From the NCBI RefSeq assembly GCF_900608595.1, contig NZ_UWYY01000014.1, forward strand, positions 1-64,000: a stretch of 64,000 bases of DNA, written 5' to 3'. The first letter of the stretch is position 1, and every line of letters starts with the position of its first letter. The translations under genes and the position numbers were made by a program. Source of the stretch: Promicromonospora panici (GTDB lineage Bacteria > Actinomycetota > Actinomycetes > Actinomycetales > Cellulomonadaceae). Positions 51,230 to 60,181 of the stretch are shown here, piece by piece. Under the pieces are notes generated by a model. The model did no database searches. It saw only the letters and a program-made list of their open reading frames with translations, and was not told the DNA's origin.

Positions 51230-51904
51230 CTACCGGGGCGCGGTGATCGTGAGGGTGCGGGTGCAGCGCTCGGCGACCGACGGGTCATGGGTGACCAGGA
51301 GGAGGGAAATGTCCAGCTCCTGGGTGACGGACAGCAGCGCCGCCGAGACGGCGTCCGCCGTACCGGCGTCGAGGGCGCTCGTCGGCTCGTCGGCGACGAG
51401 TACTGCAGGGCCCGGCGCGATCGCGCGGACGATCGCCGCGCGCTGGGCCTGCCCGCCGGAGACCTCCGTGGGCCTGCGGTCGAGCAGCCCGAGGTCGAGC
51501 TGCGCCAGCTCAGCGGCCCGGCGCACGCGGGACTCGGTGTCGTGCTCGCCGGTGAGCCTGCGCACGGCCTGCTCGATCGACCGGCGGAGCGTCCACCGGG
51601 GCACGAAGGCGGCGAGCGGATCCTGCGGGACGCCCTGGACGAGGTGGCGCCTGGCCCGGGAAGGTCGGCCCGACGGCGTGCACCACTCCGTGCCGCCGAC
51701 CAGGACCCGGCCCGCGGCCGGGGTCCGTAGGCCCAGGGTGATGTCGGCGAGCGTCGACTTGCCGGCACCGGACCGGCCCACCACCGCCACGGACTCCCCG
51801 GGCCGGATGTCGAGGCTCGTCGCGGCGAGCGTCGCACGGGCCTGCGCGCCACGGCCGTGCACGGCGGTCACGCCGGCGATGGTGAGGGTCGGAGAAGCGC
51901 TCAT
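51230..51904 (-). CDS. DppF/NikE-type ABC importer ATPase
   Basis: A 224-residue ATPase: Walker A GRSGAGKST, Q-loop region HLVQGVPQDPLAAFVPRWTL, signature EVSGGQAQRAAIVRAIA and Walker B VLVADEPTSALD, with the switch His in LLVTHDPSVAE. It lacks the C-terminal oligopeptide-type extension of DppF/OppF and is closer in size to NikE/CntF. It overlaps the preceding ATPase by four bases (ATGA), so the two form a heterodimer. Confidence 0.94.
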   Translation of the reverse strand: MSASPTLTIAGVTAVHGRGAQARATLAATSLDIRPGESVAVVGRSGAGKSTLADITLGLRTPAAGRVLVGGTEWCTPSGRPSRARRHLVQGVPQDPLAAFVPRWTLRRSIEQAVRRLTGEHDTESRVRRAAELAQLDLGLLDRRPTEVSGGQAQRAAIVRAIAPGPAVLVADEPTSALDAGTADAVSAALLSVTQELDISLLLVTHDPSVAERCTRTLTITAPR

Positions 51905-52620
51905 CGCCTGCCGCTCTCCCGCTCGCCTCGCGGGGAGAGCTCGGTGACGACGCCGTCGGACACCGCGAGGTGACGGGCCGCGAGCGCCCGGACGACCGCG
52001 GTGTCGTGGGTGGCGACGACGAGCGTCTGCCGCGGACCGATGACCTCCTCCAGAAGACGCAGCGTCTGGTCGCGGGACTCGTGGTCGAGCGCGCTGGTCG
52101 GCTCGTCGGCGAGCACCAGCGGCGCGTTCGTCAGCGCGGCGAGCGCGACACCCGCGCGCTGCGCCTGGCCGCCGGAGAGCTCGGCCGGACGACGCCGGTG
52201 GAGCGCCGGATCGTCGAGCCCCACCGATACGAGCACGCCGACGATCCGGTCCGGGGCCGCACCGGTGACCAGGCGCAGCTGGCGGGCGAGCGGGATGAGC
52301 GGATGCAGCGCGTCCAGGCCGCGCTGCGGGACGAACCCGATGCGGCCGACCGCCGTCGTACGCTCCCCGGTGAAGCGGAGGCCAGCGGGCCACCGCCCCG
52401 TGAGCGTGCTGAGCAGGAGCGACTTGCCACTCCCGGACGGTCCCGTGACGGCTATCCGCTGCCCGGCGAGGACATCGAGGGAGGCGACGTGGAGCAGCCG
52501 CCTGCCGTCGGCGGCGCGCACCTCGGCGTCACGCAGGGACAGGATGGGCCGGCTTCCCGAGCCCCGTACTTCGGCAGCGACCAGATGCTCGCGCGCGGGC
52601 TTGATGACGTCGCTCCTCAT
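51901..52620 (-). CDS. DppD/NikD-type ABC importer ATPase
   Basis: A 239-residue ATPase with Walker A GPSGSGKSLL, signature ELSGGQAQRAGVALAAL, Walker B LVLADEPTSALD and switch His in VVATHDTAVV. The protein begins MRSDVIKPAREH at 52620; an in-frame ATG at 52632 is also possible. The Zur-like box overlaps this start region, so the transcript would be leaderless or very short-leadered and repressed by a bound regulator. First gene of the four-gene importer operon. Confidence 0.92.
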   Translation of the reverse strand: MRSDVIKPAREHLVAAEVRGSGSRPILSLRDAEVRAADGRRLLHVASLDVLAGQRIAVTGPSGSGKSLLLSTLTGRWPAGLRFTGERTTAVGRIGFVPQRGLDALHPLIPLARQLRLVTGAAPDRIVGVLVSVGLDDPALHRRRPAELSGGQAQRAGVALAALTNAPLVLADEPTSALDHESRDQTLRLLEEVIGPRQTLVVATHDTAVVRALAARHLAVSDGVVTELSPRGERESGRR

Positions 52621-52637
52621 AATGAGAATCATTGTCG
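52617..52637. promoter_or_regulatory. Zur/Fur-type operator between the importer and the His-rich micropeptide
   Basis: ATAATGAGAATCATTGTC (52619-52636) has the AATGA-n3-TCATT symmetry of Fur-family boxes. It differs by two bases from the perfect TGAGAATCATTCTCA found before the znuA-like gene (58798-58812). It resembles the actinobacterial Zur consensus far more than the IdeR/DtxR type. Its position lets one repressor govern both the importer operon (minus) and the micropeptide (plus). Confidence 0.75.
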
Positions 52638-52751
52638 TCGGAGCGGGGCACCGTTGGCAAATAAGGCCACGTGGCAGCCCGTTCACCCCCGTGGTGCCAT
52701 GGGAACCGTGGGCGGAGATCCGCTCGTCCACCCGGAGCAGAAAGAGTCAGC

Positions 52752-52832
52752 ATGGCTAGCACCGACCTGCACGCCGAGCACACGACGACGGAGCACCTGC
52801 ACGGCGCGGGCTGCGGCCACGACGAGCACTGA
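52752..52832 (+). CDS. 26-residue His/Cys-rich micropeptide, probable metal ligand
   Basis: An ATG with GAAAGAG five bases upstream opens a 26-codon frame: MASTDLHAEH, then TTTEHLHGAG, then CGHDEH and TGA. Six of 26 residues are His and one is Cys. The HGAGCGHDEH end resembles the ends of the longer His-rich actinobacterial proteins annotated as small zinc transporter permease, with their middle part missing. It lies 115 bp from the Zur-like box and divergent from the importer. A role in zinc binding or delivery is inferred. Confidence 0.6.
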   Translation: MASTDLHAEHTTTEHLHGAGCGHDEH

Positions 52833-52901
52833 CACCACGCGAGCACTGAGCGAGAGCCGCGCGCCGACAAATACCGGTGACGTCGCCGGTCCGTCCCCGC
52901 G

Positions 52902-53666
52902 ATGATGGCCGGCATGGAGCTGACCGGCATCGAAGAGGTCAAGGTCGTCGTCGCTCATCAGGGGTGCGCGACCCTGCGCGTCGGTGACGTGTTCCTCAAG
53001 GTCGACGGCGACCAGGCACGTACCAACGTCGAGGTCGAGGCGATGGCGATGGCGCCGGTCCCGACCCCCGAGGTCCTGTGGCGCAAACCGCCGGTGCTCG
53101 CGCTCGCGGCTCTCCCCGGGACTGCGCTCGGCCGCCTCGGGGAGCCGTCGACCGCGTCGCCGGCGGCCTGGGCCGCGGCAGGCGCGGCCGTGCGCAAGCT
53201 GCACGACGCCCCGCTGCCGCCCTGGCCCGGACGGAGTCTCGACGAGCTCGCGTCGGAGCTCGATCGCGAGTGCGAGTGGCTCGTCACCACCGGCATGCTC
53301 CCCGCTGACCTGGTCGCGCGCAACCGTGAGGTCGCCGAGGCCGCACTCCGCCCGTGGACACCGGTGTTCACGCACGGCGACCTGCAGGTCGCTCACGTGT
53401 TCGTCGACGGCGACGAGGTCACCGGCGTGCTCGACTGGACCGAGGCGAGCCAGGGTGACGCCCTGTTCGACCTCGCCATCCTGACGCTCGGGCACGAGGA
53501 GCATCTTGGCGACGTCGCCGCCGGCTACGGCGCCGACGTCGACCTCGACGTGATCCGCGGGTGGTGGTCGTTGCGCGGTCTGCTAGCGATCCGCTGGCTG
53601 GTCGAGCACGGCTTCGACCCGGCCGCGCCGGGCTGCGAGATCGACGTGCTGCGCGCCCGCATGTGA
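52902..53666 (+). CDS. APH-family phosphotransferase
   Basis: A protein of about 250 residues of the aminoglycoside phosphotransferase/choline kinase fold. Catalytic motif FTHGDLQVAHVFVDGDEVTGVLDWTEASQGDALFDLA contains the HGD and D-x-D-type metal residues, preceded by VRKLHDAPLP. Three nearby ATGs (52902, 52905, 52914) leave the start open by four residues. The substrate is unknown. It lies 70 bp past the micropeptide and might share its transcript. Confidence 0.87.
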   Translation: MMAGMELTGIEEVKVVVAHQGCATLRVGDVFLKVDGDQARTNVEVEAMAMAPVPTPEVLWRKPPVLALAALPGTALGRLGEPSTASPAAWAAAGAAVRKLHDAPLPPWPGRSLDELASELDRECEWLVTTGMLPADLVARNREVAEAALRPWTPVFTHGDLQVAHVFVDGDEVTGVLDWTEASQGDALFDLAILTLGHEEHLGDVAAGYGADVDLDVIRGWWSLRGLLAIRWLVEHGFDPAAPGCEIDVLRARM

Positions 53667-53690
53667 GGGGGGCCACCGGTCCGGCGGTGG

Positions 53691-54239
53691 TCAACTGGCC
53701 CATGGTGCGCGGATCTCTTTCCAGTCGACCACGTTCAGCGGGACCGTCAGGACCGGCCGGTGCTGGTGGTGGGCCAGGTGCACGGCCACCGACCCCTCGA
53801 AGAACTCGCGCATCCGGGCACCGCCGCCGGGCACTCGCGTGCCGACCACGATGAGCGCGGCGTCCACCGCGCGGGCCAGGTGCGTCAACGCCCGGTCGGG
53901 GCGGCCGGCCAGGTACCGGAACTCCCACGGCACCGGCGACCCCCGCAGCGCGCGCGCCAGCTGCCCCCGCAGGACGGTCTCGGTGTCGTGCCAGGCATCA
54001 TCAATGGTGTCCGGGTCGATCGGCGCATGACGCACCGAGCCGTCAGGAAGCTCCTCGACCGTGTAGCGCGCGGTGTCTGCGAAGGCGAAGAACACTCCCG
54101 AACCCGCGGCACGCGCCCAGTCCACCGCGGTCAGCGCCACCAGCTCGGGCTGACCGGGCACCACCCCGACCACGACCGGATGCCCCGCGAACGGCGTCAT
54201 CCGATCGACAGCTGGCTGCGGAACAGATCGGCTGCTCAT
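53691..54239 (-). CDS. Universal stress protein
   Basis: A 182-residue USP-domain protein. The family's nucleotide loop is near the end: ALIVVGTRVPGGGARMREFFEGSVAVHLAHHQHRPVLTVPL, matching G-x2-G-x9-G-S. The N-terminus has VVVGVVPGQPE. It probably binds ATP and functions in stress or dormancy. ATG 54239 follows GGGGTGG. Monocistronic, convergent with the phosphotransferase. Confidence 0.91.
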   Translation of the reverse strand: MSSRSVPQPAVDRMTPFAGHPVVVGVVPGQPELVALTAVDWARAAGSGVFFAFADTARYTVEELPDGSVRHAPIDPDTIDDAWHDTETVLRGQLARALRGSPVPWEFRYLAGRPDRALTHLARAVDAALIVVGTRVPGGGARMREFFEGSVAVHLAHHQHRPVLTVPLNVVDWKEIRAPWAS

Positions 54240-54442
54240 CACGCACCACCCCTTCAACGGGCAGCACATTCCTGCCCGTCGACCGACGAGTCAGGAACCA
54301 TCAGCCGGCACGGCGGTTCGGACACACGTGGCGCCCCGGCGGGATCCATCGCCGATACCAGGCTACTCAACTGCTACCGGGCGGCTGCGGGCGGGCTATC
54401 TCTCGAGCTCGAAGAAGGCGTTGTCGCCGTCGTGGCGGTGCC

Positions 54443-54477
54443 GCGTGAAGGGCGGGCGCGGTGCCCGCCCCTCACGC
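54443..54477. terminator. Strong hairpin terminator for the NlpC/P60 gene
   Basis: A 15-bp GC-rich stem (54443-54457 with 54463-54477, one mismatch) and a 5-nt loop start eight bases past the NlpC/P60 stop codon. No T-tract is visible, as is common in high-GC genomes. The remainder of the gap up to 54736 upstream genes holds nothing else recognisable. Confidence 0.75.
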
Positions 54478-54484
54478 AGGGTGA

Positions 54485-55306
54485 TCAGCCGACCCGCAGG
54501 ACGACCGGGTTGGACTGCCAGACCTGGGTGTACCGGACGGTCTTGCCCGGGACCGGCGCCTCGATCTGCATGCCGTCGCCCGCGTAGATCGCGATGTGGC
54601 CGGGCGACCAGAGCAGGTCACCGGGCTGCGCCTGGGACCAGGGCACCTCGGTTCCCGCGTACCGCTGCTCGGACGAGGTCCGGGGAAGGTTGATCCCCAC
54701 CTGCGCGAACACGTACGACGTGAACCCGGAGCAGTCGAAGCCCGCCGGCGTCGAGCCGCCCCAGAGGTATGGCACCCCGAGGTAGCGCATCCCGACCGAC
54801 ACGACGGCGGAACCCGACGCCGAGGCCGGGATGTCGACCGCGGCCGCCGCAGCCGCGGCTTCGGCGGCTTCCGCCGCGGCCTCGGCCTCCGCCTCGGCGG
54901 TGAGCTGCGCCTGGTACTCCTCGTTCTCCTCGGCCGACACGACCGAGACGGCGGCCTTCTCGACCTTCAGCTCGGCGTCGGGAGCGACCGCCACGACGGG
55001 CGCCGCGGCGACCGTCTGGCGCGCCTGCGCGGTCAGGGCGTTCAGGTCGGCCGCGTTGAGCGCGCCCTGGACGGGCTTGCCGGCGAGCGACGTGACGGAA
55101 GCGGGGGCCGGTGCCGCCTGGGCAGGTGCGGCGACCAGGGACAGCAGCACGCCGGAACCGGCGGCTGCGACCACGGCGGTGCGCCCGGCAAAGGCGCTGA
55201 ACTGTGTGGACGTGGCTCGGGCGACGTCGGCCAGGACAGGGCGGCGCGCCGCCCGATGACGACCACGACCGGAGGTGGCGGCGGCCGGGTTGAAGCTGGG
55301 CTCCAT
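54485..55306 (-). CDS. Secreted NlpC/P60 peptidoglycan hydrolase
   Basis: A 273-residue exported endopeptidase. The signal region ends near LVAAPAQAAPAPASV. A long Ala/Glu-rich coiled segment (EENEEYQAQLTAEAEAEAAA) follows, and then the NlpC/P60 domain: GVPYLWGGSTPAGFDCSGFTSYVF with the catalytic Cys, and LLWSPGHIAIYAGDGMQIEAP with the His. It cleaves wall stem peptides. ATG 55306 has AAAGG upstream. A second hairpin lies between it and the preceding gene. Confidence 0.94.
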   Translation of the reverse strand: MEPSFNPAAATSGRGRHRAARRPVLADVARATSTQFSAFAGRTAVVAAAGSGVLLSLVAAPAQAAPAPASVTSLAGKPVQGALNAADLNALTAQARQTVAAAPVVAVAPDAELKVEKAAVSVVSAEENEEYQAQLTAEAEAEAAAEAAEAAAAAAAVDIPASASGSAVVSVGMRYLGVPYLWGGSTPAGFDCSGFTSYVFAQVGINLPRTSSEQRYAGTEVPWSQAQPGDLLWSPGHIAIYAGDGMQIEAPVPGKTVRYTQVWQSNPVVLRVG

Positions 55307-55373
55307 GAAAGCGGGGACCTTTCTGATCGGAGTAGAACCACACGCGCTGCCGGGGTTCGGGCGCGCTGGACCG

Positions 55374-55399
55374 GTCGGCACCCATGGGGTGGTGCCGAC
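55374..55399. terminator. Hairpin between a small exported protein gene and nlpC/P60
   Basis: GTCGGCACC (55374-55382) pairs with GGTGCCGAC (55391-55399) around an 8-nt loop. It lies just downstream of the minus-strand gene that ends at 55413 and 68 bp before the NlpC/P60 start. It is most likely a terminator, or part of the nlpC leader. Confidence 0.6.
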
Positions 55400-55412
55400 G
55401 GGATGTGGTGGT

Positions 55413-55877
55413 CTACGTCCGGGAGATCCCCAGGGCGTGCAGTGACGGCGCGGTCGCCGCGGCCAGGCCCGATGGCGTCCGCGTGCCGTGGTCCGCGACG
55501 GCGGGCACCAGCCACTGCACGGCGAGGGCCGGAACCCCGGCCAGGTCCGTGGAGGGCGACACCGTCCGGTCGGACCGGGCGGTGATCGGGCGGTCCTCGG
55601 CGCAGTCGTACGGGTCCTGGCCCGGACGCTCGGGAGCCGCATGCGCGGCCTCGTCCGGAACAGCCTCGTCCGGAACAGCCTGCGCGGCGACCGCCGCGTA
55701 CTGCTGCCCGACGGCGCCGTCCGCGGACGTGCCGCTGTGGTCGGCCGCGTGCCGGTGGACGCCGCACACGGCCTGCACGGCCAGGACGGCGAACACGAGG
55801 AACATGACCGTCAGGACGCCCGCGAGGCCACGCCGAGGATCGGCGAGCGACGGGCGAGCGACACGGGTCACATTCAT
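55413..55877 (-). CDS. Small membrane-anchored hypothetical protein
   Basis: A 154-residue protein with one N-terminal helix (RRGLAGVLTVMFLVFAVLAVQAV) and an outer part rich in Ala, Asp, Glu and Pro with two near-identical PDEAVPDEA pieces. No domain is recognised. The start MNVTRVARPSL at 55877 fits a single-pass membrane protein. Its role is unknown. Confidence 0.68.
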   Translation of the reverse strand: MNVTRVARPSLADPRRGLAGVLTVMFLVFAVLAVQAVCGVHRHAADHSGTSADGAVGQQYAAVAAQAVPDEAVPDEAAHAAPERPGQDPYDCAEDRPITARSDRTVSPSTDLAGVPALAVQWLVPAVADHGTRTPSGLAAATAPSLHALGISRT

Positions 55878-56023
55878 GGCGAGCCCAAGAGTAACGGAAC
55901 GGACACGGTGCCAGGCAACACCACGCGGTGATCTGTCCGCCAGGCATCGCTCGGGTGGGAACGTAATGACCGTGCAGGTCAGGGACGACGGGATACGCTG
56001 CCCGCAGCACACCTGGAGGACCA

Positions 56024-58800
56024 ATGGGCACCAGCCACGACGCCGCCGGACCACTCGTCGGACGACGCCGGGAGCGTCAGCTGCTCGATGGCCTGGTCGC
56101 TGACGTGCGGCGCGGCCGGTCGCGCTCCCTGCTCGTGCGGGGCCCCGCCGGCGTCGGCAAGACCGCACTCCTCGACGCCGCCGCGAGCGCGCCGGGCATG
56201 CAGGTCCTACGGGTCGACGGCGTGGAGTCGGAGCTGGAGCTCGCGTTCGCCGGGGTGCATCAGGCCTGTGCGCCGATCTTCGAGCTGATGGACCGGGTGC
56301 CGGTCCCGCAGCGGGACGCGCTGTCGATAGCACTCGGCCTCCAGCCGGGCGAGGCGCCGGACCGGTTCCTGATCGGGCTCGCCGTGCTGTCGCTGCTGCA
56401 CGAGGCGTCGGCGCACCAGCCGGTACTGCTCGTGGTGGACGACCTGCAGTGGCTGGACGCCGCCTCGGCACACACGCTGGTGTTCGTCGCACGGCGGCTG
56501 CCGCCGGCGGCCGCGGTAGGCATCGTGTTCGGACGGCGGGACGACGGCGCCTCGTGGCCCGACCAGGGCGTCGTGCCCGAGCTGACCGTCGCACGGCTCA
56601 CGGACACAGAGGCGCGCATCCTCTTCGACGAGCTGTTCACGGGGCCCGTCGACGACGCCGTACGGGACCGGGTCGTCGCCGAGACGGAGGGCAACCCGCT
56701 CGCGATGGTCCAGCTCGCGCGACAGGTCACGCCCGAGGAGCTGGCCGGTGGGTACGGGCTGCCCGGCACGGGGTCTCCGGCCAACAGGGTGGAGATACGC
56801 TTCGCCGCCCAGGTGGCCGCCCTGCCCGCCGCGACACAGACGTTCCTGCAGGTGGCGGCAGCCGAACCGGGGAAGGACACCGGACTGGTCCTCAAGGCCG
56901 CGGCAGCGTGCGGCGTCGGGCCGACGGACGCGGAACCCGCGGTCGCGGCAGGCCTGATGGACGTATGGGGCCCGGTGCGGTTCCGGCACCCGCTGGCGCG
57001 TTCCGCCGTCTACCGGGCGGCGAGCCCGGAGCAGCGGCGAGCGGCGCATGCGGCGCTCGCGGACGCCGTCGACGCCGCCGACCCGGAACGCCGCGCCTGG
57101 CACAGGGCGCACGCTGCCGCCGGCCCCGACGAGGAGGTCGCGGCAGAGCTGGAACGGTGCGCGTCCCGTGCCGAGGGCCGGGGCGGCGCGGCGGCCGGGG
57201 CCGCCTTCCGGGAGAAGGCGGCCGAGCTCACCCCCGACGCCGCCCTCCGCGTCGCTCGGGCGCTGCACGCTGCCCAGGTCAAGCTCCACGCGCGTGCCCC
57301 GCGGGGGCACTGCGACTGCTGGCCGTGGCGGACGCCGGCCCGGGCGACGAGCTCACGCGGGCCACCGCACAGCTCCTGCGGGCGCAGGTCGCCGTCGCCG
57401 TGCACGAGGGGCAGGACGGGCCGTTGCTGCCGGCCGCCCGCCGCCTGGAGCCGCTCGACCCGCGGCTGGCCTGGGAGACGTACCGGGACGCGCTCGAGGC
57501 GGCACGCACCACGTCCGACCTGGCGCGCTCCGGCAGCCTGCGGGACGTGGCCGCCGCGGTGCTGCGCGCGCCGGCTCCCCCGGAGCCCGGCCCCGGCCAC
57601 GTCGACCTGCTCACGGGCCTGGCCCTCGTGACGACGTCCGGCTACCCGGCCGGCGCGCCGCCGCTGCGGCGGGCCGTGGAGGCCTTCGTGTCCGACGACG
57701 GCGCGGACGTGCGCTGGCTGCCCCTGGCGGCGCGGGCGGCGGTCGACGTGTGGGACGACGACGCGTGGGCGGTCCTGGCGCGCCGGGCGACCGCCCTGGC
57801 CCGGCGGCGGGGCGAGCTGCGGATCCTGCCCGACGCGCTGCTCGCGCAGCTGGCTCTGCGCCTGCTGTCCGGCGACCTGGAAGGCACGGCGGCCGCCGGC
57901 GGTGAGGTCGCGATGATCGCGGAGACGGTGGGCGACACCGGAATGCTCCCGTACGGCCCCGCGACGGTCGCCGCGTGGCGGGGGCGCCGCGAGGACTTCG
58001 AGGAGCTCCTGGCTGATGCCGACGCCGAGGCGGCCGCACGCGGCGAGGGCCGGTGGTTCGCGGTGACGGGGTGGCTGGGTGCGGTGCTGGCCAACGGCGT
58101 CGGCCGATACGAGGATGCGCTGGTGGCCGCGGAGGCGGGCATCCGGGACCCGGATCTCCTCGGCACGTCGGGCTGGTCGCTGGTGGAGCTCGTCGAGGCG
58201 GCGGCGCGAGCCGGGCGACCGGAGCGGGCCACGGCAGCGGCGCGGCGGTTGGCGGAGATCGCGGACGCGTGCGGCACCGACTGGGCGGGCGGCGTCGCGG
58301 CCCGCTCCAGGGCCCTGCTGTCCGACGGCGACCGCGCCGAGGCCGCCTACGAGGAGGCGACCGCGCGGTTGAGCCGCACCCGGCTGACCGTGCTGACGGC
58401 ACGCACCCGACTGGTCCACGGCGAGTGGCTACGGCGCGCGGGACGCCGGGCGGACGCCCGCGAGCAGCTCCGCGCCGCCCACGAGATGCTGGCGGAGGCC
58501 GGGGTGGCCGCATTCGCCGACCGCGCCCGCCGTGAGCTGGAGGCCACCGGCGAGACCGCCCGGCGTCGCGACCAGGACGCGGAGACGGCGCTGACCAGGC
58601 AGGAGCTGCAGATCGCGCGGCTCGCCGTCGACGGCGGTACCAACGCCGGAATCGCCGGGCAGCTCTTCCTGAGCCCGCGGACGGTGGAATGGCACCTGCG
58701 GAAGATCTTCACCAAGCTCGGCATCGCGCGCCGTACCGAGCTACGGGATGCGCTCGGCCGGATCCCGGGAGCGCACGCCGTGGTGACCAGAGCTTACTGA
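56024..58800 (+). pseudogene. LAL-family (AAA + TPR + LuxR) regulator with apparent frameshift
   Basis: A full-length LAL protein split over two frames. Frame one starts at ATG 56024 and has Walker A GPAGVGKTALL, Walker B VLLVVDDLQWLDAAS and continues to about RAPRG. The frame then shifts at a run of five G (57303-57307) and continues in the next frame as GALRLLAVADAGPGDELTRATAQLL to the DNA-binding domain LTRQELQIARLAVDGGTNAGIAGQLFLSPRTVEWHLRKIFTKLG and stop at 58800. One extra G would restore a protein of about 925 residues. It is either a mutation, a phase-variable tract or a sequencing error. The stop overlaps the Zur box. Confidence 0.82.
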
Positions 58801-58814
58801 GAATCATTCTCAGT
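58796..58814. promoter_or_regulatory. Perfect Zur-like palindrome before the znuA-like gene
   Basis: ACTGAGAATCATTCTCAGT has 8-base inverted arms around a 3-base centre, matching the actinobacterial Zur consensus TGAAAATCATTTTCA. It lies 70 bases before the znuA-like ATG and overlaps the TGA of the upstream regulator. This is the expected site of zinc repression of the downstream operon. Confidence 0.85.
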
Positions 58815-58884
58815 TCTGGTAGCGTCGGCACCGCGGCCAAAGCCGCCCCGTGCGCCCTGCCGCTCGACACCGCCGAGGAGTCCC

Positions 58885-59799
58885 ATGGCCCCTGCCCGTT
58901 CCCGATCGCTGTCCGCGACTGCCGCACTGCTGGTTCTCTGCACTACCACCGCGTGCTCCCCCGGCGCCCAGGACGACGGCGTCGACGTCCTCGTATCGTT
59001 CTACCCGCTGCAGTACGTCGCCGAGCAGGTCGGCGGCGAGCACGTGAACGTCACGAACCTCACGCCCGCCGCGGCCGACCCGCACAGCATCGAGCTCTCA
59101 CCGGTCCGGGTGCGCGAGATGGGTGAGGCCGATCTCGTCGTATACCTCTCCGGTATGCAGCCCGCCACGGACGAGGCCGTGGCGGCGAGCCGGCCCGAGC
59201 GCCTGCTCGACACCGCCGAAGCAGCGGGACTTGAGGCCGGGCCCAACGGGGCCGGTGCGGAGACGTCGGACGCCCACGGTGCGCTCGACCCCCATTTCTG
59301 GCAGGACCCCGTTCGGCTCTCGGACGTCGCGCGGGACGTCGCGGCCGAGCTCTCCGACGCCGATCCTGATCATGCCGCCGACTACGCCGCCAACGCCGAG
59401 GCACTCGTGACCGAGCTCCGTGCACTGGACGAGGACTATCGCGAGGCTCTCGCGCAGTGTGCGGGGGCAACCCTCGTCGTGTCGCACGAGGCCTTCGGGT
59501 ACCTGGCCGAGCGGTACGACCTCGTCCAGGTCGGCATCTCCGGCATCGACCCCGAGGCAGAGCCCTCACCCGCCCGGCTGCGGGCCGTGCGCTCCGTGGC
59601 CCGGGCCGACGACGTGCAGACCGTCTTCTTCGAGGTGATCACCAGCCCGAAGGTCACGAAGATCCTCGCCGAGGACCTCGGCATCGACTCCGCCAAGCTG
59701 GACCCGATCGAGGGCCAGTCCGATCCGGACTCCGACTACCTGGACATGATGCGGGAGAACCTGGCGGCACTCGAGGACGGGCTCGTGTGCGAAGGCTGA
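58885..59799 (+). CDS. ZnuA-like zinc-binding lipoprotein (cluster A-I SBP)
   Basis: A 304-residue lipoprotein. The signal SATAALLVLCTTTAC is followed by VLVSFYPLQYVAEQVGGEHV and the zinc ligands His in AADPHSIELSP, His in LDPHFWQDPVRL, His in VVSHEAFGYLAERY and the acidic residue in IEGQSDPDSDY. It captures Zn2+ outside the membrane. No ZnuB or ZnuC gene follows, so the permease must be elsewhere. GAGGAG precedes ATG 58885. The perfect Zur-like palindrome upstream supports zinc control. Confidence 0.92.
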   Translation: MAPARSRSLSATAALLVLCTTTACSPGAQDDGVDVLVSFYPLQYVAEQVGGEHVNVTNLTPAAADPHSIELSPVRVREMGEADLVVYLSGMQPATDEAVAASRPERLLDTAEAAGLEAGPNGAGAETSDAHGALDPHFWQDPVRLSDVARDVAAELSDADPDHAADYAANAEALVTELRALDEDYREALAQCAGATLVVSHEAFGYLAERYDLVQVGISGIDPEAEPSPARLRAVRSVARADDVQTVFFEVITSPKVTKILAEDLGIDSAKLDPIEGQSDPDSDYLDMMRENLAALEDGLVCEG

Positions 59800-59852
59800 C
59801 CTGACCGCCCCGGCCCGACCGCCAGAAGCCCGACAGCCAACAGGTAGGCACG

Positions 59853-60181
59853 ATGCGACTGCTGCTCCTGTCCAACTCCACCAACCACGCAGGCGGCTAC
59901 CTCGAGCACGCTCTGGACACCGTGCTCGGTTTCCTCGACGGCGCGGCCGTCACGTTCGTCCCCTACGCACTGGCCGACCACGACGCCTACACCGCGAAGA
60001 TCGCCGGAGTGCTCGTGCCCCTGGGCATCCGGGTGGCCGGGCTGCACGCCACGGCGCCGCGCACATCGGCGGAACCGCCGTGGGCCGGACGGCGCCGGGA
60101 CCGGCCGTCGTGTTCGTCCGGGGTGCCGCTCCCTACGAGGTGAGCGGTGAGGTCAGCGACCTGCTGAGGGAGCCGGAATGA
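59853..60181 (+). pseudogene. pepE: pepE (peptidase E) broken by an internal deletion
   Basis: The first about 67 codons are a good peptidase E start: MRLLLLSNSTNHAGGYLEHA, VTFVPYALADHDAYTAKIAG and LGIRVAGLHA. The catalytic middle with its Gly-x-Ser-x-Gly serine is missing. The C-terminal end appears at once in another frame (about 60063-60178): IGGTAVGRTAPGPAVVFVRG and VSGEVSDLLREPE. A full enzyme needs about 230 residues. The deletion removes more than half of the protein and the serine nucleophile, so it cannot be active. Confidence 0.8.

Noticed and set aside
52617..52637. IdeR/DtxR-type iron box
   Set aside because: The site lacks the TTAGG-n-CCTAA pattern and instead matches the Fur/Zur type. 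A Fur-type iron or peroxide regulator cannot be fully excluded.
55307..55412. Possible ydaO-type c-di-AMP riboswitch in front of the NlpC/P60 gene
   Set aside because: Only a cgaacccc-ggcag piece resembles the riboswitch tail. The conserved 5' half is missing and the gap of about 105 bases is largely taken by a terminator hairpin.
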